Below the pieces are notes generated by a model that searched no databases, was not told where the DNA came from, and was given only the letters and a program-made list of their open reading frames with translations. A stretch of DNA of 57,832 bases from Chromatiaceae bacterium (GTDB taxonomy: Bacteria > Pseudomonadota > Gammaproteobacteria > Chromatiales > Chromatiaceae). Position 1 is the first letter of the stretch. Each line of letters begins with the position of its first letter. Below are positions 1 through 8,316 of the stretch, one piece after another. A program made the position numbers and the translations under genes. Location of the stretch: positions 1 through 57,832 of the forward strand of contig JACDZG010000037.1 in NCBI GenBank assembly GCA_013426805.1, written 5' to 3'.

Positions 1-17
1 AAATCTTTTCTTGACCT

Positions 18-362
18 TTGTTTTTATTGATTTTTTCTAGGGGATACTTCAGGGTTCGACCCCATTTCTGCAGCAGCGTTGAATGTATAATCGCAGCCAT
101 CGACAGGCAAAGACCGGTGATTATGTTAAAGAACGAGCACGCGCTCTTGGTGACCGGAATTAGCTACTATCCTCCGGGCGCGTTTGCCAACAATCCAATT
201 GCTAGCAAGATTCACATAACCGTGGGCGGGAAAAGCATTTCCGAGACTAATATTCCGCTTATTAGATATATATATGTCCTTGATCCTAGCGCCGAGAACG
301 CGAAAGCTAAAAAACTATTCGCTCACGAAGTTTGCGTAGCGGACGCCTTTGTTGTTTTGTAG
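18..362 (+). CDS. Papain-like (C39/C70-like) peptidase fragment, probably broken
   Basis: An open frame of 114 codons begins with TTG just after an in-frame TGA at 12-14. Residues around 40-52 (NEHALLVTGI) and a later YVLDPSAEN stretch look like the His and Asp/Asn halves of a papain-fold cysteine peptidase of the C39/C70 kind. There, a strand with the active-site His follows a 'RPVI' strand. The Cys-bearing N-terminal half is not in this frame, so this is either the tail of a gene broken by a stop or frameshift, or a domain remnant. The DNA is AT-richer than the rest of the window, as is the next gene. The family assignment is tentative; an unrelated small protein is possible. Confidence 0.35.
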   Translation: MFLLIFSRGYFRVRPHFCSSVECIIAAIDRQRPVIMLKNEHALLVTGISYYPPGAFANNPIASKIHITVGGKSISETNIPLIRYIYVLDPSAENAKAKKLFAHEVCVADAFVVL

Positions 363-386
363 CCAACCAGTAAAGCGCAGCCTGAA

Positions 387-752
387 ATGAAAATTGGTAC
401 TTGCCTTGCTCTGGTTTCACTTTTTATTGGAGGTTGTGCGATCGGGGGTCGGTACGCGACGTGGGGCGGTACGGTTATATTGGAAAACGATAACATTGCG
501 GAGCAGATTTGGCTAGTGCCGAAGTATCCGCCAGAGAAAGAAAAGCGACTGCTGACGAATGGTAAGAATGACAGCATCCAGCAAAGGAGCTATGACATTT
601 ACGTTTCATGCGGCGCCGTGTCTAAATTTGCTGGGACTCTTGTATTAGAAAGCAAACCCGTTCACGTCCAAGTAAAGAGCTGTGCTCCACTCGTACAAGT
701 TACTGATTCAGAGTCGCCGTATAAGGCGGTCTTAAATGGCTATTATCGGTGA
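387..752 (+). CDS. Small hypothetical lipoprotein
   Basis: A 121-residue protein with a short hydrophobic signal and a lipobox ending in IGGC at about residues 14-17, so it is predicted to be a lipid-anchored envelope protein after signal peptidase II cleavage. The mature part is small, with three further cysteines, and has no domain I recognise. It starts 24 bases after the preceding open frame and in the same orientation, so the two may be co-transcribed. The low GC content sets it apart from the chromosomal genes downstream and suggests it arrived with the first 2.5 kb. Function unknown. Confidence 0.6.
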   Translation: MKIGTCLALVSLFIGGCAIGGRYATWGGTVILENDNIAEQIWLVPKYPPEKEKRLLTNGKNDSIQQRSYDIYVSCGAVSKFAGTLVLESKPVHVQVKSCAPLVQVTDSESPYKAVLNGYYR

Positions 753-1282
753 AGAGCTATAATCGAACACTGACCCGGACTTAGCGGTCGTCGCGAAAAA
801 TGATTGCGTTCTCCGGCCTTGATCATCGCTGGGGTCTTGAGAGAATTTCTCAGGAAAACACGAATGCATGGCGAAAATAACTAAGCATCCTTCGTGCTCC
901 CCTTGTCTTCGTGAGGAAAATAGTTTTCGGTCGTGCGTCGCAAATCGCAGATTGTGGCCTGAGCAATGATCAATACCCGTTTTCCCATGCTACATTGATG
1001 GGGCGATCACGGGTAATTTGAGTTTATAGTCAAACGCGGAAAAAATTCAATGCGAGCGCATTTCGTGATGGGCACTGATCGTTTTTCCGGCTATTGCGGC
1101 ACCCGTCGCGCAGAGCGCCAGACGCAAGCGCGACACCGCTGGGTCGCGAGTGCCAAACGCCGAGCCCGAAAGTTGATGGTGTCGTCGGGACTACGATCAA
1201 CCTCCACGGCTGATCGCCCACTCGGGAATCTAGCTGCCGGATCGAAGCGGCTGATCGTAAAGGCCAAGCTTGAGGGTCTGTC
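753..1282 (+). other. Intergenic region with no convincing gene
   Basis: About 530 bases without a supported gene. It contains one copy of the 12-mer GGCCTTGATCAT (815-826) that recurs in intergenic DNA later in the window. A 78-codon frame (1050-1286) ends with TGA overlapping the ATG of the next gene, but its composition is that of a shadow ORF and I do not call it a gene. AT-rich stretches around 1000-1050 could hold a promoter for the TIR gene, but no clear -35/-10 pair is visible. Confidence 0.4.
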
Positions 1283-2455
1283 ATGACCAAGAAGAAAGGA
1301 GAGAAGTGCGCTGTTCTTGAAACGAAGGGCCTCGATCATCGTTCCGGCCACCCGAGCATACCCGATTCCAAAACCATCGACTGTTTCTTGAGCCATAACA
1401 GCCGAGACAAGCCAGCGGTGCGCGCCCTTGCCGAAGGCTTGCGCGCCCAAGGGATTTCCGTTTGGCTGGACGAAGACAAGCTGCGCCCCGGCATCCCCTC
1501 GCAACCGCTGCTCGAATCCGGCATCCGCGCCTCCCGTAGCGTCGCCGTTCTGGTCGGCGCGGACGGATTGGGCCCCTGGGAAGACGTAGAGATGCAAGCC
1601 GCTCTGTCGCGCGCGGTCAAGGACGGACGCCCCGTGATCCCGGTGCTGTTGGCCGATGCCCCTGCCGAGCCTGAACTGCCGATGTTTCTGTCCGAACGTA
1701 CTTGGGTCGATCTGCGCCCGCAGGCAGATTCGGGCAACCTGACCCCCTTTGATCGGCTGATCTGGGGCATCACCGGCAAGGGTCCCGATGGAGCATCCAC
1801 GGATCGGCGCCCCAAGACTGATGGCAGGAACGATAATCAAGGCCGGACGGAACGCGCCGTTGAGTCGCTCAATTTTTTACGTCAATTCGTTGTTATAGTC
1901 GGGATTGTTAGTGTCGCTGCGTACTTCGTTTCTGAAAAATGGTTGCCGGACGAGAGAATAGGCTGGGCCCCATCAGTTGATTGCACGCCAAACTCGTTGT
2001 ATAAACTTTTCGGATGGATCGTGGGAGCAGTAGTAATAACATTTATTGCAAGAACGTTGCCCGCATGGTCAAGCGGGTATCGCCGCATCGGCTCCGTGCT
2101 GCTGCCTATTTTTCTGGTACTATCTCTTGCTCTTGCATATCGGTATGCGGACGACTACCAAGAGGCGATTTACGAGAATATTCTTGAGAGTCCGACGGGA
2201 CACGATCCCGGGTATGAGCATATTGTAATTCCCATGGAGATTGCGGCTGTTAACGACTGGTCGGGCGTCCCAGCGGTAGATGTAAAAGCAATAATAGAGA
2301 ATAATTTCAGAGATAGTTCGGTATCAGCCTGCCACAAATTACTGCATGTCTGGTCCTGGCGCGCTTTTTTTGTATGCGTCGCATTATCTTCACTGATATG
2401 TTACGCGGTCTACATGGCCTTCGATCTTGCGTGGAAGCCGAAGTCTCGTCCGTAA
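1283..2455 (+). CDS. TIR-domain protein with C-terminal transmembrane segments
   Basis: A 390-residue protein. Residues about 31-165 form a TIR domain of the bacterial TIR_2 type: DCFLSHNSRDK at the start, VWLDEDKLRPG, then GPWEDVEMQAAL, which carries the candidate NADase glutamate (Glu100 or Glu103), then PVIPVLL. Bacterial TIR domains often cleave or cyclise NAD+ in antiphage defence. A polar linker (166-195) leads to about four membrane segments (near 201-216, 241-256, 269-287, 361-382), with a loop of about 70 residues between the last two. The 5' half is GC-rich and the membrane half clearly AT-rich, so the gene may be a fusion of DNA of different origin. There is no recognisable partner (SIR2, STAND or Thoeris gene) next to it, so a role in defence is inference. 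Confidence 0.75.
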   Translation: MTKKKGEKCAVLETKGLDHRSGHPSIPDSKTIDCFLSHNSRDKPAVRALAEGLRAQGISVWLDEDKLRPGIPSQPLLESGIRASRSVAVLVGADGLGPWEDVEMQAALSRAVKDGRPVIPVLLADAPAEPELPMFLSERTWVDLRPQADSGNLTPFDRLIWGITGKGPDGASTDRRPKTDGRNDNQGRTERAVESLNFLRQFVVIVGIVSVAAYFVSEKWLPDERIGWAPSVDCTPNSLYKLFGWIVGAVVITFIARTLPAWSSGYRRIGSVLLPIFLVLSLALAYRYADDYQEAIYENILESPTGHDPGYEHIVIPMEIAAVNDWSGVPAVDVKAIIENNFRDSSVSACHKLLHVWSWRAFFVCVALSSLICYAVYMAFDLAWKPKSRP

Positions 2456-2824
2456 AGAGGATAAAGCGCAAAGAAAAGAGCGAAGGGGCCAGGCTCGAAT
2501 GGATCTGACTTAACTCGCAAGCCCAGCAGAAACAAGCGTTTGCTATATCGAAAAACGACCAAGAAGCGCCTGCGGACCAAACTGATGCAAGAAAGCACCG
2601 CTAGAGATGCCGCGCCCACTCAACTGACGCTTTACTGATAGACTTGTAAGTCTATAATTTTTAAAGACAGCGGCTAAAGTCAGTGCCATTCGACCGGGGC
2701 CTCTTATCTCGCGACCTGCACAGAGTGGGCACTGCGTCTCGCCGATCTTCGTTAGCAAGTGTCCATTTTTTGCTTCCTGTTGTTGGCCGATGTGGTGATT
2801 TCCGGGAAATGATCTACAGACGTG
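2456..2824 (+). other. Intergenic region, nothing assignable
   Basis: Between the TIR gene and the 3' end of the group II intron. Short frames on both strands show no domain or codon bias. On the minus strand this is the 3' exon side of the intron insertion. Confidence 0.4.
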
Positions 2825-3500
2825 ATCGGGTCGGGGCGACGGGATTGCGCCCGTCACCCTCCCACACCACCGGACATGCGGTTTTCCGCATCCGGCGGTT
2901 GAGCCCAGCGGGCTTAGCCCGCGAGCGTCCACGGTAACGTGATGTCTACCGTGTTGCTTATTGAACCTCTTCTAGCGTCTGTGCTCGGGGTCGCGGATGA
3001 CTTGGTGGGCGCGGGCCTCCCCCATGCGGGAATCCACCCGTTCGGTTTAGCTCGCCGTCCCGGTGGTTGCCGTAGTTGCAACGCCAGCAGCGTTTCGCCC
3101 GCCTGCTCGCCCTCTGGACCAGGTGCAGACTATGGTTCTCTCGTGACTCTTCGGCCCTTCGCTCGTCCCGGCTTTCACCGGACGTAACGCTACTACGGCC
3201 CCTGCTGACTTCTGGCTCGCTCTCGCGTGCCAGATCTCCCCGAGTAAGAACATGTACTTTCGACCCGTGCCACCAAGCTCTACCGGATACGTCTTTCGGT
3301 GACGGTTGGATTTCGCGTTCCCTAGCACGCTGATCGCCCGTACCCGGCCTCACTGCCTGTTCGTGTTCTGCGGTCGTGTCTTGACTACCCCTTCTTTCAG
3401 TTTGGCCTCGCGGCGTCCACCTTGGGGTTCACTACGCTTCTCGTCACTCTTTGCGGTTACCTCCTTTCAGGTAGCAAGTACATGCCCATGTCGGGCACAC
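2825..3500 (-). mobile_element. ORF-less group IIC intron
   Basis: Read on the minus strand, the element starts with GTGTGCCCGACATGGGCATG at 3500, the group IIC 5' end. Several blocks then resemble the Oceanobacillus iheyensis IIC intron as I remember it: GAACACGAAC, TTCTTACTCGGGGAGATCTGG and CCAGAAGTCAGCAG. Domain V (about 2867-2902) folds as ACCGCCGGATGCGG, loop AAAA, CCGCATGTCCGGTGGT. It has a CGC triad with a G-U wobble and a two-base bulge, which are IIC hallmarks. Domain VI follows, and the 3' end is placed at ...CCCGAT (2825). Only about 200 bases lie where the reverse transcriptase would sit in domain IV, and no RT domain is readable. Mobility would need a maturase supplied in trans. 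The exact 3' end is uncertain by a few bases. Confidence 0.85.
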
Positions 3501-3524
3501 TAGGGGCGACTGAAGTCGCCCCTA
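3501..3524. repeat. Palindromic repeat forming the intron 5' exon hairpin
   Basis: Two 10-base arms (TAGGGGCGAC / GTCGCCCCTA) around a TGAA loop, directly abutting the first base of the group IIC intron. Closely similar palindromes occur near 48.6 kb and 57.7 kb. Group IIC introns are known to insert just 3' of stem-loops, usually terminators, so this repeat probably served as the landing site. Confidence 0.8.
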
Positions 3525-4050
3525 CAGCCCCCTGCGGATCGTGCTGCACCAGCACAACAGACCGGAGGTTGAGGTTTCATGAGGACCGATGGCTTTCGCC
3601 CCTGGGGGCGGAGGTCATCACCATCCTGCCCTTCCTCACTCTGCCGACGCGCTTCACCAGGCACCACGGCACCGGCCGCAAGACCGCTAGCCTATCGGCC
3701 CGGCTGCTCTCGGCGCTGTTCTTCGGCTTGCTGTATCGGTTACCTGCGACTGGAATTTGATCCAATGCATCACTATTATCCCGACCGCCTGCCTGGTGCC
3801 GATCCGGCACAGGATCAGGGGCAACAACCGTTGGGGCAACACCGGGGCGCAGGGCGTGATCAGCGTTGCAGCCAGCGGGTCTCTTGTTGGGTGAGGCGAG
3901 CTTGCGAATCACCGCCTGGCCGCGGTGCGGTTCGTTCCTCACCGCACCCTACGTCGAGGATGGTGCCCCGCGGGAACTGTTCACGGCCGCGCTGCTGGTC
4001 CCATTCACTGCGCTGAATTCATCCAATCGCTCTGCACGAGGTCAAGACCC
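3525..4050 (+). other. Intergenic region, no assignable gene
   Basis: About 530 bases. Several overlapping frames are open on both strands, but none shows a recognisable domain or a convincing ribosome site. A short hydrophobic stretch is encoded around 3690-3740. It may be decayed coding DNA; I cannot name a parent gene. Confidence 0.35.
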
Positions 4051-4512
4051 ATGAAGACGCCATCACTCATCGTCGCCGGCGTTGCCCTGCTGGCAACTAC
4101 CGCCGTCCATGCCATCGACGCGGACTACCGTCGTCTGCTCGAACGCTCGGGCTGCACCCAGGTCTCCGAGATGCAGGGCTGCGACATCCACAAGACCAAG
4201 GCGGAAAACGCCAAGGCGGGTTTCGTTGCGGACGCCCCCGCGCATGAAAAGGGAGCCGCAAATCATACGCCTTATGCCGGACAATGGGTTGCCAAAGCCG
4301 GGTCCGGTGCCACCGTGGCCACCATCCGCATCGACGGCAAAGAACAGGTCTGGGTCAGCGGCAAGCGCGTGAATGCCAAACGCAGCGACGGCGCACTGGT
4401 ATTCCGGGATGGCAGCATCACCTATACTATTCAGGGTGATCGGCGCTTGAAAGGCGAGGATCACTGGTCTGATGCCGATGCCGGAACCAAGGGACACATC
4501 GTCCCTGAGTAA
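4051..4512 (+). CDS. Small secreted hypothetical protein
   Basis: A 153-residue protein. I place the start at the ATG at 4051 because residues 1-22 then form a clean Sec signal peptide (MKTPSLIVAGVALLATTAVHA) and a GAGGTC-like ribosome site lies just upstream. The mature protein should be periplasmic or secreted. It has two cysteines early (SGCTQV, QGCDIH) and a C-terminal half rich in beta-strand-like sequence (VATIRIDGKEQVWVSGKRV). I recognise no family. It is separate from the methyltransferase downstream (a 128-base gap with its own ribosome site). Confidence 0.6.
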   Translation: MKTPSLIVAGVALLATTAVHAIDADYRRLLERSGCTQVSEMQGCDIHKTKAENAKAGFVADAPAHEKGAANHTPYAGQWVAKAGSGATVATIRIDGKEQVWVSGKRVNAKRSDGALVFRDGSITYTIQGDRRLKGEDHWSDADAGTKGHIVPE

Positions 4513-4640
4513 TCAGCGGCGGCTATTCCGGCGAAATTCGGGCGAAATTCGGGCGTGGAACGCGTTCAACCCTTTCCGTCTCAAGGAGATAACGTGTATC
4601 GGTCGGAAGGTGTAACAGGACCGCATCGAAGGAGGCTGCC

Positions 4641-5510
4641 GTGCGCGAATCCAAGTGTGCCTGTGGCGGCGGTGTCTGGATGATCATCCCGACGCTGCCG
4701 GTGCGCTGGATGTATCGGTTCGCATCAACTAATGCGTTCTCCGAGCGCGGGTTGTACTTGAACCTCGGCTACTGGGCCGAGGCGCGGACGATCGACGAGG
4801 CCTGCGAAGCGATGGTCGAGTTGGTCGGCCGAACGGCCGGCCTCAGCAGTGCCGACGAGGTCGTGGATGTCGGCTTCGGGTTCGCGGAGCAGGATATTTA
4901 CTGGACCCGGCGCTTTGCCCCGCGGCGGATCGTCGGCATCAACATCGCGCCTGAACAAGTGCGCGAGGCGCGGGCCCGCGTCCGCAAACTCGGCCTGGAG
5001 GAGCGGATCGATCTGCGCGAAGGCTCGGCCACCGCGACCGGACTGCCCGACGCTTGCTGCGACGTGGTCACCGCCGTCGAGTGTGCCTTCCATTTCGATA
5101 CCCGCGAGCGCTTTTTCGCTGAGGCCGCCCGCCTGCTGCGGCCGGGCGGGCGCTTGGTGCTCGCCGACTCGATCCCGACCGGACCCGGTCCCGATCCATG
5201 GCGGCACCCGTTGCAGGCCTTGCTGGGCGACGTTGCCCGCGCCGCGCTCGCGGTGCCGCGCGCCAATATCTACCCGCGCGATATCTACGCCGCAAAACTC
5301 GCCGCCGCCGGGTTCGAGGCGGTGCAGGTGGAGTCGATCCGCGACCAGGTGTTCCCGGGCTGGCGTCGCGCCTTGGTTGAGGACGCCGGGTTGCGTCGGC
5401 GGCTTGGCATTGGGGGTTGGCTGCTTCGCAGCATTCCCGAGACGCTGTATGAACCGTTCGATTACGTCCTGGCCGCGGCGCGCCGGCAATCGACCGGGAC
5501 GGTCAAATAG
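4641..5510 (+). CDS. SAM-dependent methyltransferase
   Basis: A 289-residue class I methyltransferase. The GTG start at 4641 follows a strong AAGGAGG site. Motif I is VVDVGFGFAEQD (about residues 74-85), followed by GINIAPEQV (the acidic end of beta-2 is replaced by an NIAPEQ motif, as in EryG- and sterol/tocopherol-type small-molecule methyltransferases). Post-motif LLRPGGRLVLADSI (about 160-173) is also typical. The C-terminal half (YPRDIYAAKLAAAGF) resembles the same group. The substrate cannot be inferred; candidates are lipid or quinone-like small molecules. It is not part of the operon on the opposite strand. Confidence 0.75.
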   Translation: MRESKCACGGGVWMIIPTLPVRWMYRFASTNAFSERGLYLNLGYWAEARTIDEACEAMVELVGRTAGLSSADEVVDVGFGFAEQDIYWTRRFAPRRIVGINIAPEQVREARARVRKLGLEERIDLREGSATATGLPDACCDVVTAVECAFHFDTRERFFAEAARLLRPGGRLVLADSIPTGPGPDPWRHPLQALLGDVARAALAVPRANIYPRDIYAAKLAAAGFEAVQVESIRDQVFPGWRRALVEDAGLRRRLGIGGWLLRSIPETLYEPFDYVLAAARRQSTGTVK

Positions 5511-5640
5511 GCTCCGCGCCAATGCTTTACGATGGAGCGATTCGGCCGCGGCCGAACTCCCGATGGGATTCCTGTACCCGTCCATCAGGCTTGAATAAGA
5601 GTGTATGATTCCGGTTCCCGACACACCCTGAGGACCGGTC

Positions 5641-5961
5641 ATGCCTACCCGATTGCGTTTCGCCCTGCTCGCTGCCCTGCTTCCGTCCGCGCTGATGGTC
5701 GCAGTTGCCGATGTCATTCCGCGACCCAACAACTGCCCCAGGGGTTACTATCCCGACGGCAACTACTGTGTGAGTAACTCCGACGCCCGACCCCCTTCGC
5801 GCGGCTATTACGGCAATCCCCAGGAGCACCAGCCGGGGCTTCACTCCGGCTACCCGGCCTACCAGGCGCCGCCGATCATCGAGAAGCACGGCAACTGTCC
5901 CGCCGGCTACCATTCCAATCAAAAGGGCAAGAAGTGCATCCGCGACGGCTATGAAGACTGA
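5641..5961 (+). CDS. Small secreted protein with two Cys-Pro-x-Gly-Tyr repeats
   Basis: A 106-residue protein with a Sec signal peptide (residues about 1-24). The mature part has two matching cysteine motifs, NCPRGYYPDGNYCV (about 30-43) and NCPAGYHSNQKGKKCI (about 85-100). They are joined by a Pro/Gly/Tyr-rich linker. Each motif probably forms one disulfide in the periplasm. Similar short 'CPxGYxxxGxxC' proteins occur in many proteobacteria without known function. It converges on the minus-strand operon with a 25-base gap to the ferritin-like gene. Confidence 0.65.
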   Translation: MPTRLRFALLAALLPSALMVAVADVIPRPNNCPRGYYPDGNYCVSNSDARPPSRGYYGNPQEHQPGLHSGYPAYQAPPIIEKHGNCPAGYHSNQKGKKCIRDGYED

Positions 5962-5986
5962 GGGAAGCCGACTGCTATTCCCGGCC

Positions 5987-6490
5987 TCAAACCCCGCCGC
6001 TGTGCACCATCTCGTAGTAGAGTTTCTCGAGTTCGGCCTTGTGCTTGGTCTCCTCGTTGGCCAGATAGACGAACATGTCCCGAATGGGGCCGGGCTCGGT
6101 TCCCTCGGCCAGTGACTGGTAGTGCTCCATGGCGATGTGCTCGCGCCCCATGGCGTACTGCAGCACCGCCTGGTCGTCCGGCTGGGGTCCCAGGTCGGGC
6201 AGGTGAATGGCGTCGGAAAACCGGGTGTTGTTGGCAGGCGTCTGGACCTCGACCGCGACCTGCTCGACGCTGTCCGGATGGTCCACGAGACCACGCAGCA
6301 AATCGTAGTGGCACTGCTCCTCGGCGGCCAGATCCTCCGCCAGCCAACGGATGTTCTTGCTGACCTTGGGGGCCAGGTCGAGATAGAAATCACGGGCGCT
6401 GGCTTCGAACGAACAGGCAAGCTCCAAGACCTCTTTCAGCGAGGTCTTGGATTTGATCCGATCGTAGCTGCCCTGGTGACCCTCGATCAT
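5987..6490 (-). CDS. Ferritin-like (rubrerythrin-type) diiron protein
   Basis: A 167-residue helical protein with the four-helix carboxylate-bridged diiron pattern: EASARDFY in helix 1, AAEEQCHY in helix 2, GREHIAMEHY in helix 3 and NEETKHKAELE in helix 4. It has no C-terminal rubredoxin domain, so it belongs to the erythrin/ferritin-like group associated with peroxide or oxygen protection or iron handling. The ATG at 6490 overlaps the stop of the preceding gene as ATGA, so it is translationally coupled. It is the last gene of the Mbx-like operon. A protective role for the oxygen-sensitive Fe-S complex is inference from position. Confidence 0.8.
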   Translation of the reverse strand: MIEGHQGSYDRIKSKTSLKEVLELACSFEASARDFYLDLAPKVSKNIRWLAEDLAAEEQCHYDLLRGLVDHPDSVEQVAVEVQTPANNTRFSDAIHLPDLGPQPDDQAVLQYAMGREHIAMEHYQSLAEGTEPGPIRDMFVYLANEETKHKAELEKLYYEMVHSGGV

Positions 6491-8316
6491 GGTGCGTGCT
6501 CCTGAACGGATAGATAGGCATGAATGCTGTCCGCGACCCGGTGCCCGTCGGCAACGGCCGACACGACATCCGGACCGCGCACCATGTCGCCCGCGGCCCA
6601 CAGCCACTCCAGATTGGTGCGACCCTGACCGTCGACCTGGAGGCGCCCGCGGTGCCATTGCAGCACTTCAGTCAGGGCCTCACCCAGCAGGGCCACATCC
6701 GCCGCCTGACCGATGGCCTCGACCACCATGTCACCCGCGTGAATCTGCTCATCGGCGGGCTCATAACTGGGAGCAAACCGACCCGCCCCATCAAATATGG
6801 AGCGCACGCCCCAGGTCCGCAACCCCGCGACCTGCCCCTCGCGCATCAGGATTTCCTGGGGCCCGCGGGCCTCCAGAATCTGCACGCCCTCCTCCCGCGC
6901 TTCCCTGATTTCATCCGCATCGGCCAGAAAGTGGTCCAGGTCTTCGAGCGCCGTCAGGGTGATTCTGACCTCGCCATAGCGCTGCTGCTGGAGCCGCGCC
7001 AGGGTGCGGGCGCTATCCATGGCCACGTTGCCGCCGCCGATGATCACCGCGGACTGGGGGACCTCGATCGCTTCACCTGCCGCCACCGCCCGCAGCAGAT
7101 CCACGGCTCGTTTGACGCCGGCCTGATCGGCGCCCGGCACCCGGGTGGAACGGCCCATCCAGAGTCCGACGCCCAACACCACCGCGTCATACTCCGCCCG
7201 CAGCCGCTCCATGGTCAGGTCGACACCGACCCGGGTGTTGTACCGAATCTTCACACCCAGCGAGATGATGACATCCAGGTCGCGGTCAAGCCGGTCGGCC
7301 GGCATCCGATAGTCGGGGATGCCGTAGCGGACCATGCCGCCGCCTTGGGCCTGGGCTTCCAGCACGGTCACGTCATGCCCTTGCCGGACCAGGTCGAAGG
7401 CGGCGGTGAGTCCGGCCGGCCCGGCACCGACGATCGCGACCCGCTTGCCGGAGATGAAATCGGCCCGACCCTCGGCCGCGATCTGTTTGACCCGCGCGTG
7501 GTCCACCGCGTCCATGGCGTAACGCTTGAGCCAGCGAATGGCGATGGGGGCGCCGCGATGGCCCACCGAACAGGCGGTTTCGCAGCGATGGGTGCAGACC
7601 CGGCCGCAGGTGTGAGCGAAGGGATTGGTGCGGTAGATCTCACGCACCGCGCCTTCCAGATCGCCTTTCCAGATGGCGCGGATGTATTCGGGGGCATGCA
7701 TGTGGGTCGGACAGGCGTCGTGGCACATACCGCACTGGACACAGCGCGATGCCTCGATGAGCGCCTGATGGGCGTCGTACCCGGCCACGATCTCGGAAAA
7801 ATTGCCGATGCGCTCCGCCGGGGCCTGTTCGGTCATCGGCTGGCGATCGAGTGCGACCAAATCCGCGTCGGTCGACTTGGCCCAGCCCTTGGGATAGGGC
7901 GTGCCGTGGATTCCCCGGGCGTCGGGCAGAATGAAATAGCTGTCGAGTTCGCTGTCCAGACAGGTATGGACATATTCGCACGAGAGCGCGATCGACCCCG
8001 TGGGACACAGATCCACGCACAAAGCACACCAACAGCAACGGCCGTAGTCGATGGCCGGGCGCAGATTGCGGATGCCCTTGACCGGGTCCTCGGGCAGGCC
8101 GGGGACCTTGACCATGGTGATGGCGGCGTTGTCGCAGACCTTCTGGCAGGTGCTGCAACCGATGCACAGGTCCCAATCGTTCAGATGGAAGCCGCGGTAG
8201 TTCGCCGCGGCCGGGCGCGGCCCCAGGGGCTCGGTGATCGGCTGACGGGCAAAGAACGACAGGTTCTTGAGCGGACCGAGCAGACCGCCCCGGTCCTGGT
8301 GATCGATGTCGCGCAT
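6487..8316 (-). CDS. NuoI-like ferredoxin fused to GltD/NfnB-type NAD(P)H flavoprotein
   Basis: A 609-residue fusion. Residues about 40-115 are a NuoI-like two-cluster ferredoxin (CIGCSTCQKVC at 51-61 and CCWCALCVDLCP at 94-105). Residues about 185-290 are the Fe-S domain of the glutamate synthase small subunit/NfnB family (CVQCGMCHDACP; CGRVCTHRCETAC). Residues 291-609 form the two-dinucleotide-binding flavoprotein, with GAGPAG for FAD (297-302) and GGGNVAMD for NAD(P)H (427-434). The start was chosen at the ATG at 8316 (TGATG overlap with the NuoD-like stop, GGAGGTGG upstream), not the longer frame. It should sit on the cytoplasmic arm and pass electrons between NAD(P)H and the Fe-S chain. 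Confidence 0.85.
   Translation of the reverse strand: MRDIDHQDRGGLLGPLKNLSFFARQPITEPLGPRPAAANYRGFHLNDWDLCIGCSTCQKVCDNAAITMVKVPGLPEDPVKGIRNLRPAIDYGRCCWCALCVDLCPTGSIALSCEYVHTCLDSELDSYFILPDARGIHGTPYPKGWAKSTDADLVALDRQPMTEQAPAERIGNFSEIVAGYDAHQALIEASRCVQCGMCHDACPTHMHAPEYIRAIWKGDLEGAVREIYRTNPFAHTCGRVCTHRCETACSVGHRGAPIAIRWLKRYAMDAVDHARVKQIAAEGRADFISGKRVAIVGAGPAGLTAAFDLVRQGHDVTVLEAQAQGGGMVRYGIPDYRMPADRLDRDLDVIISLGVKIRYNTRVGVDLTMERLRAEYDAVVLGVGLWMGRSTRVPGADQAGVKRAVDLLRAVAAGEAIEVPQSAVIIGGGNVAMDSARTLARLQQQRYGEVRITLTALEDLDHFLADADEIREAREEGVQILEARGPQEILMREGQVAGLRTWGVRSIFDGAGRFAPSYEPADEQIHAGDMVVEAIGQAADVALLGEALTEVLQWHRGRLQVDGQGRTNLEWLWAAGDMVRGPDVVSAVADGHRVADSIHAYLSVQEHAP

Noticed and set aside
1050-1286. 78-codon frame whose TGA overlaps the ATG of the TIR gene
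   Set aside because: The ATGA overlap is tempting, but the protein is Arg/Ser-rich with no domain, has no ribosome site and looks like random GC-rich sequence.
2958-3353. 131-codon minus-strand frame inside the group II intron
   Set aside because: It lies across structured intron domains (I to IV) and shows no reverse transcriptase or maturase motif; it is an artefact of the ribozyme sequence.
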